From: Siphlonurus alternatus
Lineage: Eukaryota; Arthropoda; Insecta; Ephemeroptera; Siphlonuridae
Assembly (NCBI GenBank): GCA_949825025.1
Contig: OX463782.1
Location: forward strand, 30,103,351-30,167,350
Reading direction: 5' to 3'
Length of the DNA: 64,000 bases
Shown here: positions 45,397-58,255 of the stretch, piece after piece
How positions within the stretch are numbered: position 1 is the stretch's first letter
Layout of the letters: each line of letters starts with the position of its first letter
The notes under the pieces: generated by a model
Database searches by the model: none
Seen by the model: only the letters and a program-made list of their open reading frames with translations
What the model was told of the DNA's origin: nothing
Program-made: the position numbers and the translations under genes

Positions 45397-46964
45397 TGAA
45401 ACGGACCCTGACTACCCTCTCTCCTTTTAACAATAATATATTGGCCTCTGGTTGTCTAGGGTAGAGAGAGGGAAAATGAGGGTGAGTCCCCAACTTTAAC
45501 TAGTTTCCACTTACTTAAAATAAATTAAGTCTGCCACGCTAAAATTCTATAATATATGTAATAGAGAATAAATAGAATTTGGATAGCTAATCATCAGTCA
45601 AATAAAAATGTTAGATATATTTTTGCCCTGGTTTTATTTTATAGCAACATAAGAAGTAGTTTACAGGATTTATTTATAGAACTTCTAATAAACCAACGTT
45701 AAATGCCATATTGGACAAGTTTGAGCAGAATAGTTTTGACAGAATATGACAAATTCCTTTACTGGAATGATGGCCGTTAAGTAACGGCTAAAGCTTGAAA
45801 AGCAAAGTTCACAATTTTTACAATAATCACAACTGCATTTAAGTAAAAACTCCTTGTACTTTAATAATATTGAGCGATGATATATAAAATATGTAGAATA
45901 TTTTATACTATAGTTTAATTTACATAGGAACCATTTTGTTTAATTATTTAGTCGAAGATCTGTTATATAATATATATACTACCTGTAAAAAAACACTCAC
46001 GATAATTATAGTTGGAAGACACAGCAGACAGACAAACACTTGTACCTACCAGACATACCAAAAACAATTTAGTGGACTAATTATAATTAATATATCCGAA
46101 GCACAGACTAATGGCACAGTATATTTTTGACACCAAAAGCAGGACAAGGGAGTGCTTAGTAGTAGCTGCAGCGAAGTGAATCGCAGAGCTCCCTACTCGT
46201 GACTGGCGGGCTTTTTTTTTACGGCCTTTTGGTGTCGCTAGTATCACGTGATCTTTTCTTACCACTTAGTTTTGCCTGGTCAGTTTCTAGGTTATCTGAT
46301 TAAACATTGATGGCCAGGTTTCTTTATTGTTAGGGATAACAAAAAGAAACAGGAAGGAAAGAATACACAGAATACATACCAACTATAAATCACCATAGCA
46401 AAAATAATTAAATAAGGTTCTTATTTGAACCGTTAAATAAAACAAATTTATTATAGCCGTATGCATACATAATCATTTATGCATACCTAAAGATCATTTA
46501 AAACGATATCACTTATAATTATCATATTAAGCTCTGTTTAATATTATTTATATAACTTAAGCAGTCTTATGCTTTAAGGAACAATGTAAACCATATTAAA
46601 TTACACGATAAATAAATCAGCATGATTATTTACATGATCTTTTTTTAACATAGCCACAACGCGGCCTTTGCGCCGCCAAAATAGTTTTATTTTGGCTTAA
46701 GGCTACAGCCATATTCTGGAAATAATAAAGGAAAACATCTTGTATATCAAATTAAAAATATGCATAGTACTTACATGCTAAACAAAAGGTTTTAAACTTA
46801 CATTTTGCGTTAGGGACAGTAGACAACAGCGTTCTTGGTCTTTTTTTTATAACCCATATGTTCCACGGAACAATTTCCGTGTTTCAATTTTATTTGGGGG
46901 GTACCAACTGTTAAAAGTTTTAAACGCCAGATAGACTGAACAACAAAAAAAAAAGTTCGTATCA
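45397..46964 (-). repeat. 5' LTR
   Basis: It matches the left LTR in length and sequence, offset by 10,181 bases. On the - strand it runs from TGATACGAAC to GTCCGTTTCA. It would hold the promoter of the element. I did not locate a specific TATA box or start. Confidence 0.95.
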
Positions 46965-46968
46965 TACT

Positions 46969-47217
46969 GGCCGTGATGCTCTGGAGAAACTTGTTTATTT
47001 TGACAATGACCACGTGACCACGGCAGCAGCAAGATGTAAACAAATCAATCAGGGTTGTTAATTGATAGCATGACACATCACTTTCAACGTATAAACAGGC
47101 AAAATTTTTATATGGAATTTAATCACAAAGTTTTAATTTACTTTTTAAATAGCGTGGAGAATACTTTTTTTTATTCTGATGATGTTTTGGTATTCTACGT
47201 TGTATAATACATATCTC

Positions 47218-47314
<97 letters not shown>

Positions 47315-49586
47315 TTAACATGTATGCATATTAACGCGCGTTAACGATTAATTTATCCTTGGAATGTTTTTTCCTGATGATTAACTGAAAATGCTATAAC
47401 AAAGTAGTTAATTTTTTAGCACTGAAGTTATTCCTTAAATTAGTATTATAATATAATATACTTTTGCATTTTACGTATGATTATAGTATACTATGTTTAC
47501 TATGTTTATAGTATTTGATAATATGATTTGATATAAGATCATTAGTTAGATAAATAAATTACTAAATTTCTGAATAAGTAAATGTAATTTTCAACATATT
47601 ATTTTTGTGTTATGAATGGAAAAATTCCACCAAAGTTCTTAATATTACTTAATTCAACCTGCCGTAACAATTAACTCATATCCTTTACTATTTAAATTCA
47701 AGGTTCAGAATTTGAAGTACATGAATTAAGAATTAATATGAAATAAAAATTATATATTTAAATGATGAAGAAATTTGTTTGTATTTTATTATGTTATACA
47801 AAAATACTAAAGTCTGTTTGTTTCAGGTTATGGACATCAATGAAGATGTGCTAAAATGTTTATTTTTTATTCTATGTTTTGGTTCTAAAATTTGTCATGA
47901 ATTTAAAATTTAAATAGGATATTCAATAATAGTATTAGAGTTTTCGGTTATATTTTGATTTTATGTGAATAAAAAATCTGTATTTTTCTCTTTTAAATTT
48001 ATGTATCAATTTGAAAAAGTATTGATAACTATTAACTAATATAATATGTAAAAATTTGAAAACAAGTATAATTATGTTTCTAATTTCAACCGTAAATTTT
48101 TTTATTTGCTTTGTTCAAAATAAGAAGTTTGTCTTAAATTTTTTGTTAATTAAGTTAAAAATTATTATCAGCAAGGTCTTGAAGAAATTTACTTTCTTGA
48201 AATTTGTATCAGCCAATAAGGTTATATGTTATAACCTTGGCTGAGTTGTATAATTAAATTGACCAATAAAAAAAAAAAAAAAAATTATAAATGTTATGTA
48301 TTTAATATTTGTTAAAAAGTTGAATTATTAATTTTTCTTACGTTAAAAAATTAAAGTGAAAAGTGGCTTACGTGCCATATAACCATCATGCAGTAAAATA
48401 ATAATTTTCATAATATCTACGATATATCAATGTCATAAATTTGTTATAATAAATTATATATATATTAATATATTATTATAACTATAATTCATTTTAATTT
48501 TGTAATTGAAATTAAGTTATTGTTATAGTTAATTAATGTTTGTCCCATTTACAGCTATTGTTGTCATATAATAGGGAACTTTAAAAAAGAAATATTTTTA
48601 AAAATATTTTTTATCTGCACCTTTTATAAGCAACTGTTAAAACCACCAAAAAACCCAAAATGAATAGAATCTACCTATAGAAAGTCGTCTTCAAATTTTT
48701 GCTTGCTGAAAGTACCATCACTATTTTGTGCGTATTTCCCCAAGTTAGGTCACACTACAGGTATAATAATAAAATTATATTGTAGGTACGTACTATAAAG
48801 ATGGACTTATAATACGATGCCTCCGGTGCTGGAAACCACGATGATATGCTCTCCAATATCATCTTGTTGTTCGTGCGTGAAAATATCTTATTTAATACGT
48901 TATAGTTGTTTTCAAATATTTTTGTTTACCTGAAAGACAGTAACGGTGACCAAGGTTCTTTATAGATAGCTCTTATAGTACGTAGAAAGCTTATAATGCA
49001 GAGATGTTTTCTAATTTTTATTTCAAATTTGTTGATTTGTAATTCTACTGGGCAGTCTAATTGTTTATGCTTCTTATTGGTTTTATTTTTGTATATATTG
49101 TATATATTTCTGCTTTTCCATGTTCTTGTTTAATTAGGTGAATAGACACTGGTATAGTGATTTGGTTGTTTCAGCAGCCGTTTCTATTTGCCTCATAGGC
49201 TCACATGTTTCTATCTTTTATTGTATTTTCAGCCTATGAAAGATTTAATAAATAAAAAATAAAATAAATATATATCATAACATTCTAGAATTCCATTCTT
49301 AAATATAAAGTCGTAAAAATGCAATACATAAAAGTATAATTTGTACACATAACTTTTATTTTTTCATGGAAATTAAAGAAAAGAAAATAATATTGATAAT
49401 GCTTGGTAAATTTATTAATTTACTTAACAAAAACATTCATATTTTAATCCTTTATTAATATATAAACCGTATCAAAAGATAGTACATTATTACATTTTAT
49501 AATAAGATATATTATTTTGCAGGCACTCCTATAGTCATAGATAATTGTTCACGACGAATTTGTGTTTATTGTTGTTCTCGCAGCCA
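46969..49586. other. A/T-rich intergenic region
   Basis: There is no coding exon. A long (TA)n run is listed separately. A short palindrome, AAGGTTATATGTTATAACCTT, lies near 48218. Several poly-A/T tracts occur. AATAAA signals for lectin 1 (on the - strand) fall close to the right edge, for example at 49570-49565. Confidence 0.5.
47221..47313. repeat. (TA)n microsatellite
   Basis: About 46 uninterrupted AT dinucleotides, roughly 260 bases right of the retrotransposon. Confidence 0.95.
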
Positions 49587-52274
49587 TCAGGGCGACTTGC
49601 AGACGAAGACAAACGCTCGTTCACACTCGAAGTCGCTCCACCGTCCGTCGCTGCGGTGCATCACGAGGCAGTTCTTGACCTCGCCTCCGCCCGGCTTGTC
49701 GCTGTCCCATTTGTCCCAAGTCAGGGGCTTCTTGGAGCCCTCCCACACCCAGTTCCCTTCCTCACCTTCATCGTTACCTCCCAGCCAAATCGCCCAGTTA
49801 CCTGAGAAAGAAAAATATTTATTAGAAGTAGGCGCGGATCCAGAACCAAAATCCAGGAGGAGCTGTCTTCATAAGGCAAATATATGTTAAAGAAATGAAT
49901 TGGAATGGAGGAAATGCCTATATTGTCCATGTTAAAACCAAAATTTTAGGGGGGGGGGCTGCAACCCTCCCTGGATTTGCGCCTGATTTAAGGCACTTTT
50001 ACTGTTGATATTATTTTATAAATCGTGATTTTCAAAGGAGGCTGCTAGGAGTGCTAGGTGACATTATAATACCTCGTGTATTGCATGATGTGTTTAAAAA
50101 GATTGAACAAATAATTTAGAGTCTATCATATTTTCAACATTCATCGTGAAAATCAATCAAAGTACAAAGTATTAAATTTGCTAGATCGAATCCTCTAAGT
50201 CAATGACGATGAACTTTCAAGAAAACAATTTACCTTACGTCTTACACTTTTTTTTAAAAAAAATTTGTCACAATCGGAAGAAACATCCCTTTTTCTATTG
50301 AAGAGAAACCACTGCATGTATACTAACTTCGCTCGTAGAGACGTTGCGCCTGGTCGTTGACCAGTTTGTTCTCCTCGGCACTCTCGATGCTCACCAGGGC
50401 CAGACCGTTCGCGTGGCAGAACTCTTGCGCAGAATGCCAGCTCAGCTGCAACGGCACATCGTCAATTCATGAGTATTTTGTTTAATTAAAGAACAGAGAC
50501 CTACGAGTATTATGACCAGATTTTTTTTTTTTTTCAAATTTCTGGCCATGGTCTCTAATGTTGTTTAAAGAACATAATTATTTAAGTAAATAATTTTAGT
50601 ACACCAAAAGTGTTTTTTTTTTTAATGTATATGTAATTGTTATCACACCTAATAATATAAACAAATTATGAGTTATAAAATGGTTTGTCGTATGAATTGG
50701 ACACTCACCGGGTCGTTGGTATTACTGAAGTAGTAGCGGTGATTCCCGAGTTTCACCAGTTCTAGCTTTGTTGCAACTGCAAAATAATAGCATGTTATAG
50801 CAATGTTCAGAACGTAGACACACCCTAATTAAAAAAAAACATATTATAGTGCCTTCAGCAGGGGGTATATATATATATATTTTTTAATTCTCGGACTGGA
50901 ATAAAATCTGACAGAAATCTGCCCCACCTGCTTGCTATATAGCTGGCGTAGGTGAGCCATCAAGTATAGTCCTTCAAGCGAGAGTTTGACCATCGATATT
51001 GCCGGAAATGACGTTTGTGCGCTTCCGATTGCGGGCTATACCATGGCAACCGGAATCGGAAAATGTTAAAAATCGTCAATATCGTTGGTAAAACTCTCGC
51101 TGGAAAGACTATAGGTATATGAATCACGGAATAGGTATAGATATCGAAATTCTAGAAGGTGACCAATGCAGTGCCCCACATTATAGTGACACATAGACCG
51201 GAGCGGTAACATTAACTCTGTGTACCTTTATGCAATAAGAAAATTGATTGATTGTTTGCTCACCAGTTGCTGGGACTGGCTCCGGTCCCTGTGGCTTGGT
51301 TGCACTGAGGCGCTTGTTCTCGTTGGTCAGCTGCTCCACCTGCGTGCTCAGCTGTTGGATCCTCTGATGGAGCTGCTCCAACTCTTTGGACGAGTCTCCT
51401 CCCGAGCCGCCTTGCTGGAGCTGCTGGTTCTTGGCCTTCAACTGGTCCAGAGTCACGTGCAGCTGCTTGTTGTCGTTCTTGACGCGCTGATGCTCGGCGT
51501 TCAGAGTCTCCAGCTGCGCATTCAGCGACGCCAACCTAAAGTCGATCGCCTGACCAGTGGAGTCTCGCATCTCGCACCCAGTCTGTGGGGAATACGATCA
51601 ACTGTTTTAGTAATTATTTATGCAGCAGGAGAACGTTTTCTATTGAATTTACCACAGAGTTGTACTTACAAAGATTTACTAAATTTACTAAATCCTTGAT
51701 CTGATAGAGCGATAAAAAAAATTAATACATATTTTTTTTATTTTAGTTAAAAAATAATAAAATTGAGTTATGTTTATTTTTGGAATCATGATAATTAATA
51801 TAAATATACATGATTCTATAATCAATTATTTAATTGTGAGTCGAGTTGTCCGAATTTCAATTTTATAACTTTTTTAATCATGCGTGCACCTGTGTAAAGC
51901 AGTGTTGCAGTGCATTAATTCAAAAGTGCATGTTATTCAGTAATTTTTAGTTAGGGTATACGGTATATAAAATAAGTCTGAACATATTTAGCAAAATTGA
52001 ACATTGAAATATTCACTGATCCAATTATTACCATATAATAAATAATAAGATTTATAATAAAATTACTCACGATTTCGCCGGGCTTGTTGAGGTTGATCTC
52101 GAACTTCCAGGTTTTGCTGAAGGAATCTGCGGGGAGGGTGAGTGATGTGATGAGCCGGCCCCAGGCTGGAGGCAGAGCGGACCCAGGGTACGGCTGGTGG
52201 GGCTGGTGGGCCTGGATTGGGCCGGGGTAGCTGAAGGCGTTCGCCAACGCCAGCACCGTTAGCAGGGACACCAT
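49587..52274 (-). CDS. Secreted C-type lectin with coiled coil (lectin 1, 307 aa)
   Basis: Coding exons on the - strand: 52274-52071, 51582-51264, 50776-50709, 50445-50328, 49801-49587; a noncoding first exon lies near 53119-53073. The signal peptide is MVSLLTVLALANAFS. A linker of about 50 residues has HQPHQPYPG. The second coding exon encodes a coiled coil (about 83-165; LNAQLETLNAEHQRVKND, LHQRIQQLSTQVEQL) likely to oligomerise the protein. The CRD (about 176-304) has four Cys, near 211, 281, 296 and 304, so it is the short form. The sugar-binding signature is atypical: DKP at 271-273 instead of EPN/QPD, with WSD at 291-293 for WND. It is probably a secreted pattern-recognition lectin. Whether it binds Ca2+ or sugar is uncertain. 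A tandem paralogue follows at 54841. Confidence 0.9.
49829..49985. mobile_element. hAT-like MITE in the last intron of lectin 1
   Basis: The ends TAGGCGCGGATCCAG and CTGGATTTGCGCCTG are inverted. Just inside are AAAATCCAGGAGGAG and a G10 run, a composition often seen in hAT MITEs whose ends read GGGCGGATCCAG. The 8 bases at each side (ATTAGAAG, ATTTAAGG) are similar but not identical, so the target duplication is decayed or doubtful. Confidence 0.55.
50964..51113. repeat. Diverged foldback in lectin 1 intron 3
   Basis: The arms GTATAGTCCTTCAAGCGAGA and TCTCGCTGGAAAGACTATAG pair. The inner arms are TTGACCATCGATATTG / CAATATCGTTGGTAAA and CTTCCGATTGCGGG / CAACCGGAATCGGAA. There is no ORF. It is older, with several mismatches. 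Confidence 0.6.
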
Positions 52275-53072
52275 CGTGCGCGAGCGTGAAGAGGACCCCA
52301 CTGCAACAATTAACCGGAAATTCAAGATAAAGAAACACAAATTTGCTTAAGATTTACACAGTATGATTTTTGTCATACTGGCCCGTGTGAAATTATTACG
52401 TGTAATGGATACGCTGTATTTATATGTAAATGAAAAATAATTAGTCTTGACATGTCCTAGCTTACTTGTAAGAGAATAACATAAACTGGAATAAACTTGA
52501 TATTCCGCATTATAGTAATAACAGGTATAATTGTACCTTTTAAAAGTTATTATTATTATTTTTTTTTTTTTTAAAGTTTTCAAGTAAGAAGTTTTATTCA
52601 TGATTTAAAAAAACTGACCCACGCCTTCCTAAAAAAGGACACAACAAATATCAGGAGCATCTGGTGTTTGTAATTAGCCTTGGCAATAGCCTTGAGGATT
52701 TTGTAATCTGTTTTTTGATCATCACTCAAAATAATAAATCATGTACGTTACACATCTAATTACTTACTAATGAAGGTAATTAAGGAGATTTTAATTTTTG
52801 TGACGCTTCAGGTGGAACAAAATAGACTTTAATATTTTAATTTACGATCATATATTAATGCAAGAATATAGAAAAACAAATAACATCTTTTGAACTTTAG
52901 TATTTATTTTTTTTTTTTTAAAAATTGAAAATCTGCACTAAAAAATATAGTATAAATTTATCCGTAAATAATTTTTTTCAACAAACATCGACGCAAATAA
53001 CAATGAAGGTAAAATTTTAGAAACCTGATGACCTCTATACCATAATAACAATATAAAATTAATTGGACTCAC

Positions 53073-53163
53073 TTGGAGGCTTCTTGGTGCTCACTGTTCA
53101 CACTCTCAATGCAAACTGAGAGCTCTCTGCGATGTTGTTCCCTTCAAGCGGCTAATATAAAAT
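53073..53163 (-). promoter_or_regulatory. Lectin 1 core promoter and noncoding exon 1
   Basis: On the - strand TATTTTATATTAG (about 53163-53151) lies roughly 35 bases before TCAGTTTGC (53119-53111), an arthropod-type initiator. Transcription from there gives a short exon ending at a good donor (gtgagt) at 53072, which would splice to an acceptor (ttgcag) at 53301-53302 minus 1 kb, i.e. at 52302-52301, 26 bases before the ATG. Inferred from motifs only. Confidence 0.6.
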
Positions 53164-54090
53164 AAGGAGGAAGGCCCAACAATTAGATGTCAAAACCTGT
53201 TTGCCGTCTTGACACTGTCCGGGTGAGGTGACCTTGGAACGTGTGTGTGGATCAAGGAAATGAGACGAAAAATTACCCAGCCACAATGCCATTATACTGT
53301 ATATAATTATAGTCTGATTGAAGAAAGGTGAATGTACACCGCAGAAAATTTTCCTAACATTATAAAGTTGATTTGTTATTCGACGATATAATGCCAAGAT
53401 TCTTTCGAAGGAATTTTCTGGGCCAACGATTGTACGCACGCAAATGTACATTGTCTTTTAACTTTGGGTGTAAAAATATTTTAGGTTTACCGCTGGGAAA
53501 TAATCATCAATGGCTGCCGGGCCAACATGCCATTAATCCTTATTATATAACCTAAAAAGCAATGCTACAAAGTTTTGAGGAGTGTGAAAACCCACATATA
53601 AAATAAGGAAATGCTGCAGATTCCTACATGCTTTAAAATAATTAACTTTAAAAAAATTATATTACTTAGTGGTATGAGTTTTTTTTTTTCACATTTTGCT
53701 TTCTTTGAAAATTAAATTAGTATATATAATAACATCTTAATTATTTTTATTATATAAATTTCAGTACTGTAATATGTGTATAATCATTTAATAATCAAGT
53801 TTAAATCAATGGGCATATAAGTCAAAAATAACTGTTTATTTGTGTTTTTATTTATGACTATATACCATCTGGCTCATTTTACTATTAAATTTATTTATTT
53901 CCTCTTGTGGCTGTACATAATACAACATAAATAAGTCTTTGGTCTTTTTGTCTCGATGTATATATGGTTATGTTATAATAAAAACAAATGCCTGTCTTTA
54001 ATGCTAAAAGTCGGATCTGGGAAACAAAGATATGTGGAGAGATATTGATAATGTCTACGAGTAGACAATAAGTTTCAAAAAATTTCACTC
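53164..54090. other. Spacer between lectin 1 promoter and copy D foldback
   Basis: Mixed sequence to about 53550, then A/T-rich. I see no exon with splice sites and no repeat structure. Confidence 0.5.
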
Positions 54091-54359
54091 TGCAAAAATG
54101 GAAAGAGGGTGCAAAGTTATTCTAAAGTTACTCTAATTTTTTTTAGATTTTTTTGAGTCCTGGAACTATTTTTAAAAAAATATTGAAAGTACAGAAAAGT
54201 TACGCCTCTGGACGCCTCTCTTAATAAAAGGATACGACCTAAAAGGGGCGTAGGTTCAAACCCGACCTCGGCAAAACTTTTTAGCAATACTTCCCGGGCT
54301 CTAAATATCTGAAAAAAATCAGAGCGGCAGAATTTTGCACCCTCTATTCATTTTTGCAA
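54091..54359. mobile_element. CCGGGAACTA foldback family, copy D
   Basis: The outer arms TGCAAAAATGGAAAGAGGGT and CACCCTCTATTCATTTTTGCA pair. The inner stem has AGTCCTGGAACTATTTTTAAA and a degraded partner ACTTCCCGGGCTCT. The centre TTAATAAAAGGATACGACCT with GTAGGTTCAAACCCGACCTC recurs inverted in copy B (22020-22060). GGTTCAAACCC resembles a Pol III B box, but no A box is evident. Confidence 0.7.
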
Positions 54360-54716
54360 TAAATTATTTTGAGGTCGATACTCTATTAAGTAATTTCACA
54401 AATCAAAACGTTAATGTCGAAGGAACGAAAGTAAAACATGATCAATTAAATTTATTGTAAATGAAAATCTTAAAAATTCTTCTTACTTTGAGTCCAGAGC
54501 TTATTTAAATTAATACAATAAGTCAAAATCTCCTAGATAAATCTCTTATGTTTATTTTCTACAGTAAAAAATAAATATCCTTCATAGAGTATGACTGTAC
54601 ATACACCTGTATAATATAATATAGAATTTATATAGTATATTTTGCATAAACCTAACACTAATTTTAGAATTATTGTGTTTACATAAAAATATAATAAAAA
54701 GAGACCTTTTTTCCTG

Positions 54717-54732
54717 TTTATTAAATTTTATT
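54717..54732 (-). terminator. Candidate poly(A) signals of lectin 2
   Basis: Two AATAAA hexamers on the - strand (54722-54717 and 54732-54727) lie about 110-120 bases beyond the lectin 2 stop. Confidence 0.5.
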
Positions 54733-54840
54733 CACCACAGTATAAATTTGTTATCAAATAATATATTTTGACAAAGTTGATTCTACTACAAAATGTAAAG
54801 CAACATAAATTTTACAAAATTCATTGATTAAATCGGTACT

Positions 54841-57800
54841 TTAAGCCTTGGCCAATTTGCAGATGAACATGAACTCTCTCTCACACTCGAAGTCGCTCCA
54901 TGCTCCGTCGCTGCGGTGCATCACCAGGCAGTTCTTCTTCTCTCCACCGCCGGGCTTGTCGCTGTCCCAATTGTCATAGGTCAGGGACCTGTCTGAGCCG
55001 TCCCAAACCCAGTTGCCCTCCTGCTTGGAATCAGAAGCTCCCAGCCACTGGGCCCACAAGCCTGTAAACGTTATATGTTTGTTAGAGGACTATATATCTG
55101 AATATGAAATAGTTAACTTTAAATATTTTTCTGCGTGAATCACATTTAGTATGATAAACAGTATATAATATAAGATGAGGATCGTTGAAAAAGAATCTTC
55201 ATTTTTTTTTTTTTTAGCTTTAATTAGGACCCAGTTTTACTATTTTTTTCACAAAGATATCAAGTATACCAACCCAGACAGTGACAACATCCCCAATGCA
55301 TAAATAAAGAGCAGAAATAATGTTCCCAAAATGTATAAAGGTGTACGTTGAGTTGCCTATGATTCAGGGGCTTAATTGATTTGGAGGCAAAAGAAAAATT
55401 ATTTAACTATGTGCGATGCCCATTAAATTTGGAAGAGGGTGGTAGGTGATACGTCTTTGTGTGCGTGTAGGGGGGGGGGAGGTTTTATTTTAATATTTTT
55501 AGACTATATCTTCTAATGTTCCATACTCCATAACATATAAATATTATAATATTTAGCTATATTAGTGACGACTGAATGACAATTAAAATTCAAAATAATA
55601 TGATATATTATCTCAATGGAATTCAAAAAAATTACTTTTGAATGTTCAAAATAAATATCTATTGCAAAACATGTCACATTTAGTGCGTGTATTGGACTTC
55701 AATGCAATCTTATTTAACTCTGTTGCGATTTCAAGTCCCACGTACAGTAGCTCGTGGTGTCTACTTACTTCGCTCGTAAAGTCTCTTGGCGTAGGCGTTC
55801 ACCAGCTGGTTCTCCTCAATACTCTGAATGTTTGCCAGGTTCAGGCCGTTCGAGTGGCAGAAGTCGCGAGCACGCGTCCAGTTCAGCTGGACAGTGAAAA
55901 TATTTAGTCAAAATAGTGAAGCCTTGGAAAATTTCCTATCTCTAATAGCTGCCAATATCATGAATGTATTGTTCGTATCCACACTAAAGACATCGACTCT
56001 TGATGAGGAAGAAGTTTTTTTATCACGACAGTATACACGTTTCTAATTAATAAAATATCAAAATCAATAGCTCAACCCTTCATAGATCAAACTCTCCTCG
56101 AGGGCCTGTCTGCTGAGTGACGTAACATTTGTGAGTAACCAACAATGCAGTAACAGCAGAGAAAAATGGTTCAGCTATTGAAGATAACGTAAAGTGTACA
56201 CTATTACTTTCACACAACTTATAAATTTGCAGCTAATGGGTAACTAGATAGATATAGCTATCTAATATAATGTATTATTAAATAATGCACGCTGGCCTCG
56301 TGGATATTCAACTTTTTTACTAGATGCAATCATTATGGTCATACCACAGAACTGGTTGCATATTTTAGAGGCGTGGAGATTAATATGACTGCAAACTTAT
56401 TATTAAAGATTAAGAGTGTACACTCGTCGCCTATGAAAAGTTCCATTTTGCGGCCTTGTTAATCACCATTATGATACATTCACAAAGCATGGTGATTAAC
56501 AAAGGCTGCAAACGGAACGTTTCAGAGGCGACGTATTCAGGTGTATATATAACTTAAGGTGTAAATTTTTTTATATGATGTAAATATAGTAAAATTTTAA
56601 AATTAAAATCCAAAAAACTGTTTAAATGCTTCAGTATAACATAGCAGAGACAGAAAGTATAAGATATATTGTTATTTCAGTGTACCAATTTTAATTACTT
56701 CCCCACCCCCAACAAAAAATCATTGTACTTTTACTTAAAAAAATCAAATTTGTTGTCTTGTTTTGCTGATATCAATATGTTGATTATTAATTTATAAAAA
56801 AATTTGAGTGAAAAATTTTTATATAAAAGAAAATATAGCAAAATAATATCACATCAAAATTTATTACTTCAACAATAGTAAAACTTTTAAGCTTGTTTAT
56901 TCACCTTGTTGTTGACGTTACTAAAGTAGTAATTGTTGTCTGCCAAGTTCACCAGCTCCAGCGAGGTAGCGGCGGGTGCTGAAACAACGACGTCAATATC
57001 AAACTGACGTTCTAGCAATCGCAGATGTCGGCAATACATTTTGTGGGACAATTTTATATCTGCATATTGTTCAACTGATGCAAGACACAGAATATCAATA
57101 TGTCTGATTTTTTAAGGATATGTATTATTAGGACACACAAATTATGGTACGGACTATTTAAAAACTGGAAACTGTTACTAATATATTAATTATGTGTGTG
57201 TTAGCATCCGGAAGAGAATTAGCTTCGGACGCAAATATTGTGATCCGAATGCGTTGGGATCATGCGAAAATTCCAAGGTGAAAAATTCACGGTTCACAAT
57301 TTTAATTAATCCATGCAACGAGTTGGGATCAAATCGTTCGGTTCAAAATTTTGCGTCCAAAACGAATTCGCTTCAGGATGCTTACATAAATATATATTGT
57401 ATGTATGCAATATATTATATATATGCTGTTTATATGTTGTGAAATGTATAAATCTATGTTACTACTGATGTTTCTAGTTTGTTAAGCTATAATATATACA
57501 ATACATATTTACATATAGTGAGAGCTAGAGGTGTGTTTTGTTTGCTTAGCTGTATTTTATTTATACTTTGTTTTTAGATTAGCATTAATTTATTACCTTT
57601 AAAAATTAACTACTACTAGTTACTAATTGTATAATGAGTGACTAATTACTACTAATTAGTTTTTGGAACTTTAAGTTAATATGCAATTTAAGTAAATATG
57701 TATACTTGTATTTTGTTAAGTTAAATTATTTACTTTTATTGTAGAAAATAACCTATTCTGTGTAATAAAACTTAATTAATTTGCTTTACGCACCACACTC

Positions 57801-58022
57801 TCAGTTTTGTACCTCATAATTAATTACTCTAATATTATATTTACCTGGTGCTTGAGAAGCATCTACCCGCTGAGCGAGATTTGGGCTGGACTGGCCAACC
57901 ACCGCACTGCTTGGGAAATGCACCGAGTCTGGATGAGCCTTCTTACCTGACTGCTGAGGACTCGGGTGACATTGGGTCAAGGTCACCAGAGCAGTGATCA
58001 CCAAGATGGCTGCTGCGTTCAT
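54841..58022 (-). CDS. Secreted C-type lectin (lectin 2, 196 aa)
   Basis: Coding exons on the - strand: 58022-57845, 56978-56905, 55886-55769, 55061-54841; a noncoding exon lies near 59344-59304. The signal peptide is MNAAAILVITALVTLTQC, followed by a polar linker of about 40 residues. The CRD runs from about 62 to 192 with the short-form Cys set (C98, C168, C183, C191). DKP at 158-160 and WSD at 178-180 replace the usual EPN/QPD and WND, as in lectin 1. The two CRD exons match lectin 1 in phase, and the first in exact length (118 bases), so the genes are tandem duplicates. Lectin 2 lacks the coiled-coil exon and may be monomeric. A role in recognising microbes or glycans is inferred from the family only. 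Confidence 0.9.
56416..56546. mobile_element. TGTACAC-GCCTTGTTAAT foldback family, copy 3
   Basis: GTGTACACTCGTCGCCTATG and GCGGCCTTGTTAATCACCAT on the left face ATGGTGATTAACAAAGGCTG and CAGAGGCGACGTATTCAGGT on the right. It lies in the lectin 2 intron between 55887 and 56904. It is less diverged than the copies at 25702 and 27889. Confidence 0.75.
57203..57382. mobile_element. Foldback element in lectin 2 intron
   Basis: The ends AGCATCCGGAAGAGAATTAG and ACGAATTCGCTTCAGGATGCT are inverted. TTCGGACGCAAA pairs with TTTGCGTCCAAAA, and GTTGGGATCA occurs on both sides. There is no ORF of note. MITE-like. Confidence 0.6.
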
Positions 58023-58255
58023 TTCAAGGTCCTATCAGGAAAAATAATATAAATTATTATTAAGAAATATTATATAAATATGAAAATGCTGAATATATAC
58101 TGTATATTTTCTTTATTTTATTTGTAGTTTAATTTAATAAATTAAAAAGGATTTTTAAAAAAATAACATTCGCTGCTTCCTATTAGTAAAAAAGAAGAGG
58201 GAGGGGGGGGGGGGAGAAAGGAAGCAAAAATAAATCACATATATCATTAGAGGTC

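Larger units (their letters stand above)
35216..46964 (-). mobile_element. Full-length Ty3/gypsy-type LTR retrotransposon
   Basis: About 11.75 kb, oriented on the - strand. The LTRs are 1568 bp each, both TG...CA, flanked by the 4-bp duplication TACT (35212-35215 and 46965-46968). In element order it has 5' LTR, primer-binding site, gag, pol (protease, RT, RNase H, integrase), a small third ORF and 3' LTR. RT before integrase places it in the Ty3/gypsy group. Both main ORFs are intact and the LTRs show no indels against each other, so it inserted recently and may be active. The piece before the 3' LTR (36784-37347) is noncoding, with a 29-base T run and a G6 stretch that may be the polypurine tract. 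Confidence 0.95.

Noticed and set aside
54266..54290. Pol III B box (GGTTCAAACCC) in foldback copy D as a sign of a SINE
   Set aside because: No A box at the right distance, and the motif lies in the centre of a hairpin element shared with copy B.
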